Assembly (NCBI GenBank): GCA_028871195.1
Contig: JAGWNT010000005.1
Location: 6,633-70,632 of the forward strand
DNA: 64,000 nt
Reading direction: 5' to 3'
From: REEB85 sp018971455
GTDB taxonomy: Bacteria; Pseudomonadota; Alphaproteobacteria; Acetobacterales; Acetobacteraceae
Below are positions 62,964 through 64,000 of the stretch, piece after piece. The notes under the pieces are model-generated. The model had not been told where the DNA came from and did no database searches. It saw only the letters and a list, made by a program, of their open reading frames with translations. The position numbers and the translations under genes were made by a program. Numbering within the stretch: the first letter of the stretch is position 1; each line of letters starts with the position of its first letter.

Positions 62964-63772
62964 ACGCCATCCTTCCAGGCGCCCCGCCGCCGGCCGGCCC
63001 GCCGGCGGCGATTTCGCGCATCAGCTTCGTGGCCTCGCCCGCGCCGCTCGCGCTGGAGAGCCGGGCCCGCCTGGTGGCGCGGTATGGCGACTGCCCGGCC
63101 GAGAGCGCCGAGGTGGTCGTCGCCCTCGGCGGCGACGGCTTCATGCTGGAGACGCTGCATCGCGCGCTCGGCGGCGGGGTTGCCGTGTACGGCATGAATT
63201 GCGGCTCGGTCGGCTTCCTGATGAACGAGTTCAGCGACGAGGCGCTGGTGCAGCGCCTGGCCGGCGCGCAGCTCGCCGTGCTGCACCCGCTGCGCATGCA
63301 GGCACTGACCGCGGCCGGCGAGCGATACGAGGCGCTGGCGCTCAACGAGGTCTCGCTGCTGCGCCAGCTTCGCCAGGCCGCCAAGATCCGCATCACCGTC
63401 GATGGCCGCGTGCGGCTGGAGGAGCTGATCTGCGACGGCGTTCTGGTCGCCACCCCGGCCGGCTCGACCGCCTACAACCTGTCCGCCCACGGCCCGATCG
63501 TGCCGCTCTCGGCCAATCTTCTGCCGCTGACGCCGATCAGCGCCTTCCGCCCGCGGCGCTGGCGCGGCGCGCTGCTGCCCTCCACCGCGGACGTGCTGTT
63601 CGAGATCCTGGAACCCGAGAAGCGCCCGGTGGCGGCGGTGGCGGATTCCTACGAAGTGCGCGACGTGGTCTCGGTCGCGGTCAGCGAGGACCGGAGTATC
63701 AGCGCCACCGTGCTGTTCGACCCCGACCAGGGATTGTCCGAACGCATCATCGCCGAGCAGTTCACCGTATAG
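62960..63772 (+). CDS. nadK: NAD kinase
   Basis: A 270-residue NAD kinase with the catalytic ALGGDGFML motif (GGDG at 57-60), GMNCGSVGFLMN, the ALNEVSLLR segment, and the CDGVLVATPAGSTAYNLSAHGP loop. It phosphorylates NAD to NADP. The TTG at 62960 overlaps the amidase stop (TTGA); no ATG lies nearby in frame before the Rossmann start, so a TTG start is likely. Length is slightly short but complete. Confidence 0.92.
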   Translation: MNAILPGAPPPAGPPAAISRISFVASPAPLALESRARLVARYGDCPAESAEVVVALGGDGFMLETLHRALGGGVAVYGMNCGSVGFLMNEFSDEALVQRLAGAQLAVLHPLRMQALTAAGERYEALALNEVSLLRQLRQAAKIRITVDGRVRLEELICDGVLVATPAGSTAYNLSAHGPIVPLSANLLPLTPISAFRPRRWRGALLPSTADVLFEILEPEKRPVAAVADSYEVRDVVSVAVSEDRSISATVLFDPDQGLSERIIAEQFTV

Positions 63773-63788
63773 GCTTGCCGCACTCCCC

Positions 63789-64000
63789 ATGACCCGCCAG
63801 ATCCGCCTGAACGCCTTCGACATGAACTGCGTGGTGCACCAGTCCCCCGGCCTGTGGACGCACCCCGCCGACCGCGCCGATACCTACAACACGCTGGAAT
63901 ACTGGACCGACCTCGCCCGCACGCTGGAGCGCGGCAAGTTCGACGCGATCTTCCTCGCCGACGTGCTTGGGATCTACGACGTCTATCAGCACGCGCCGCG
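63789..64000 (+). CDS. Luciferase-like FMN monooxygenase (NtaA/SnaA/DszA type), partial
   Basis: Only the first 70 codons are inside the window. The start MTRQIRLNAFDMNCVVHQSPGLW with THPADRADTYNTLEYWTDLA and GKFDAIFLADVLG is typical of the nitrilotriacetate/dibenzothiophene-sulfone monooxygenase group of flavin-dependent enzymes. The substrate cannot be inferred. The ATG at 63789 is 16 bases after the NAD kinase stop, so the genes may be cotranscribed, although the functions look unrelated. Confidence 0.8.
   Translation, partial: MTRQIRLNAFDMNCVVHQSPGLWTHPADRADTYNTLEYWTDLARTLERGKFDAIFLADVLGIYDVYQHAP

Overview
The window is GC-rich (roughly 68-72%) chromosomal DNA of a Gram-negative alphaproteobacterium. 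The full murein/division (dcw) cluster runs straight into lpxC, bamD, recN and ligA. The RNase P RNA is class A, MurE carries the meso-diaminopimelate DNPR motif, and FtsZ ends in the alphaproteobacterial GIDIPAFLRRQ-type peptide. An Acetobacteraceae/Rhodospirillales-type host fits best, but this is inferred from gene order and protein style, not from a database search.

Left part (1-19.9 kb) is an accessory catabolic region. Two divergent operons each carry a complete set for a three-part flavin/[2Fe-2S] amino-acid-type dehydrogenase (DAO-like alpha, ferredoxin-like beta, FAD/BFD-like gamma); the left one also carries a short-chain dehydrogenase. Next come a HAD hydrolase, a class III aminotransferase with an apparent one-base frameshift, a D-2-hydroxyacid dehydrogenase, another DAO-like oxidoreductase, a GNAT protein, an old-yellow-enzyme/trimethylamine-dehydrogenase-like demethylase, and a peptide/opine-type ABC importer (fused ATPase, two permeases, a binding protein with a Tat-like signal). 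A divergent lysR sits over a perfect 17-bp LysR-type palindrome. Together these suggest uptake and oxidative deamination or N-dealkylation of an unidentified amino-acid-like compound. lysR overlaps a magnesium-transporter ATPase gene (mgtA).

Middle part (22.5-32.1 kb) is mixed housekeeping: arfB, an FkbM methyltransferase, a large AsmA protein, a fused 5-oxoprolinase, a DnaJ-domain membrane protein and an AmiD-like amidase, followed by rnpB (RNase P RNA).

Right part (32.9-58.0 kb) is the dcw operon: mraZ-rsmH-ftsL-ftsI-murE-murF-mraY-murD-ftsW-murG-murC-murB-ddl-ftsQ-ftsA-ftsZ-lpxC-bamD-recN-ligA. Most joints are ATGA/GTGA-type overlaps. Upstream of mraZ are four 10-bp-spaced repeats that look like an MraZ operator. 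After ligA come an orphan OmpR-type response regulator, then (opposite strand) formate-tetrahydrofolate ligase and a PhnW-like aminotransferase, then a small membrane protein, a Nit-type amidase, NAD kinase and the start of a luciferase-like flavin monooxygenase cut by the window end. No tRNA, insertion sequence or CRISPR array was seen. The only intergenic stretch above 300 bases is 32547-32898.
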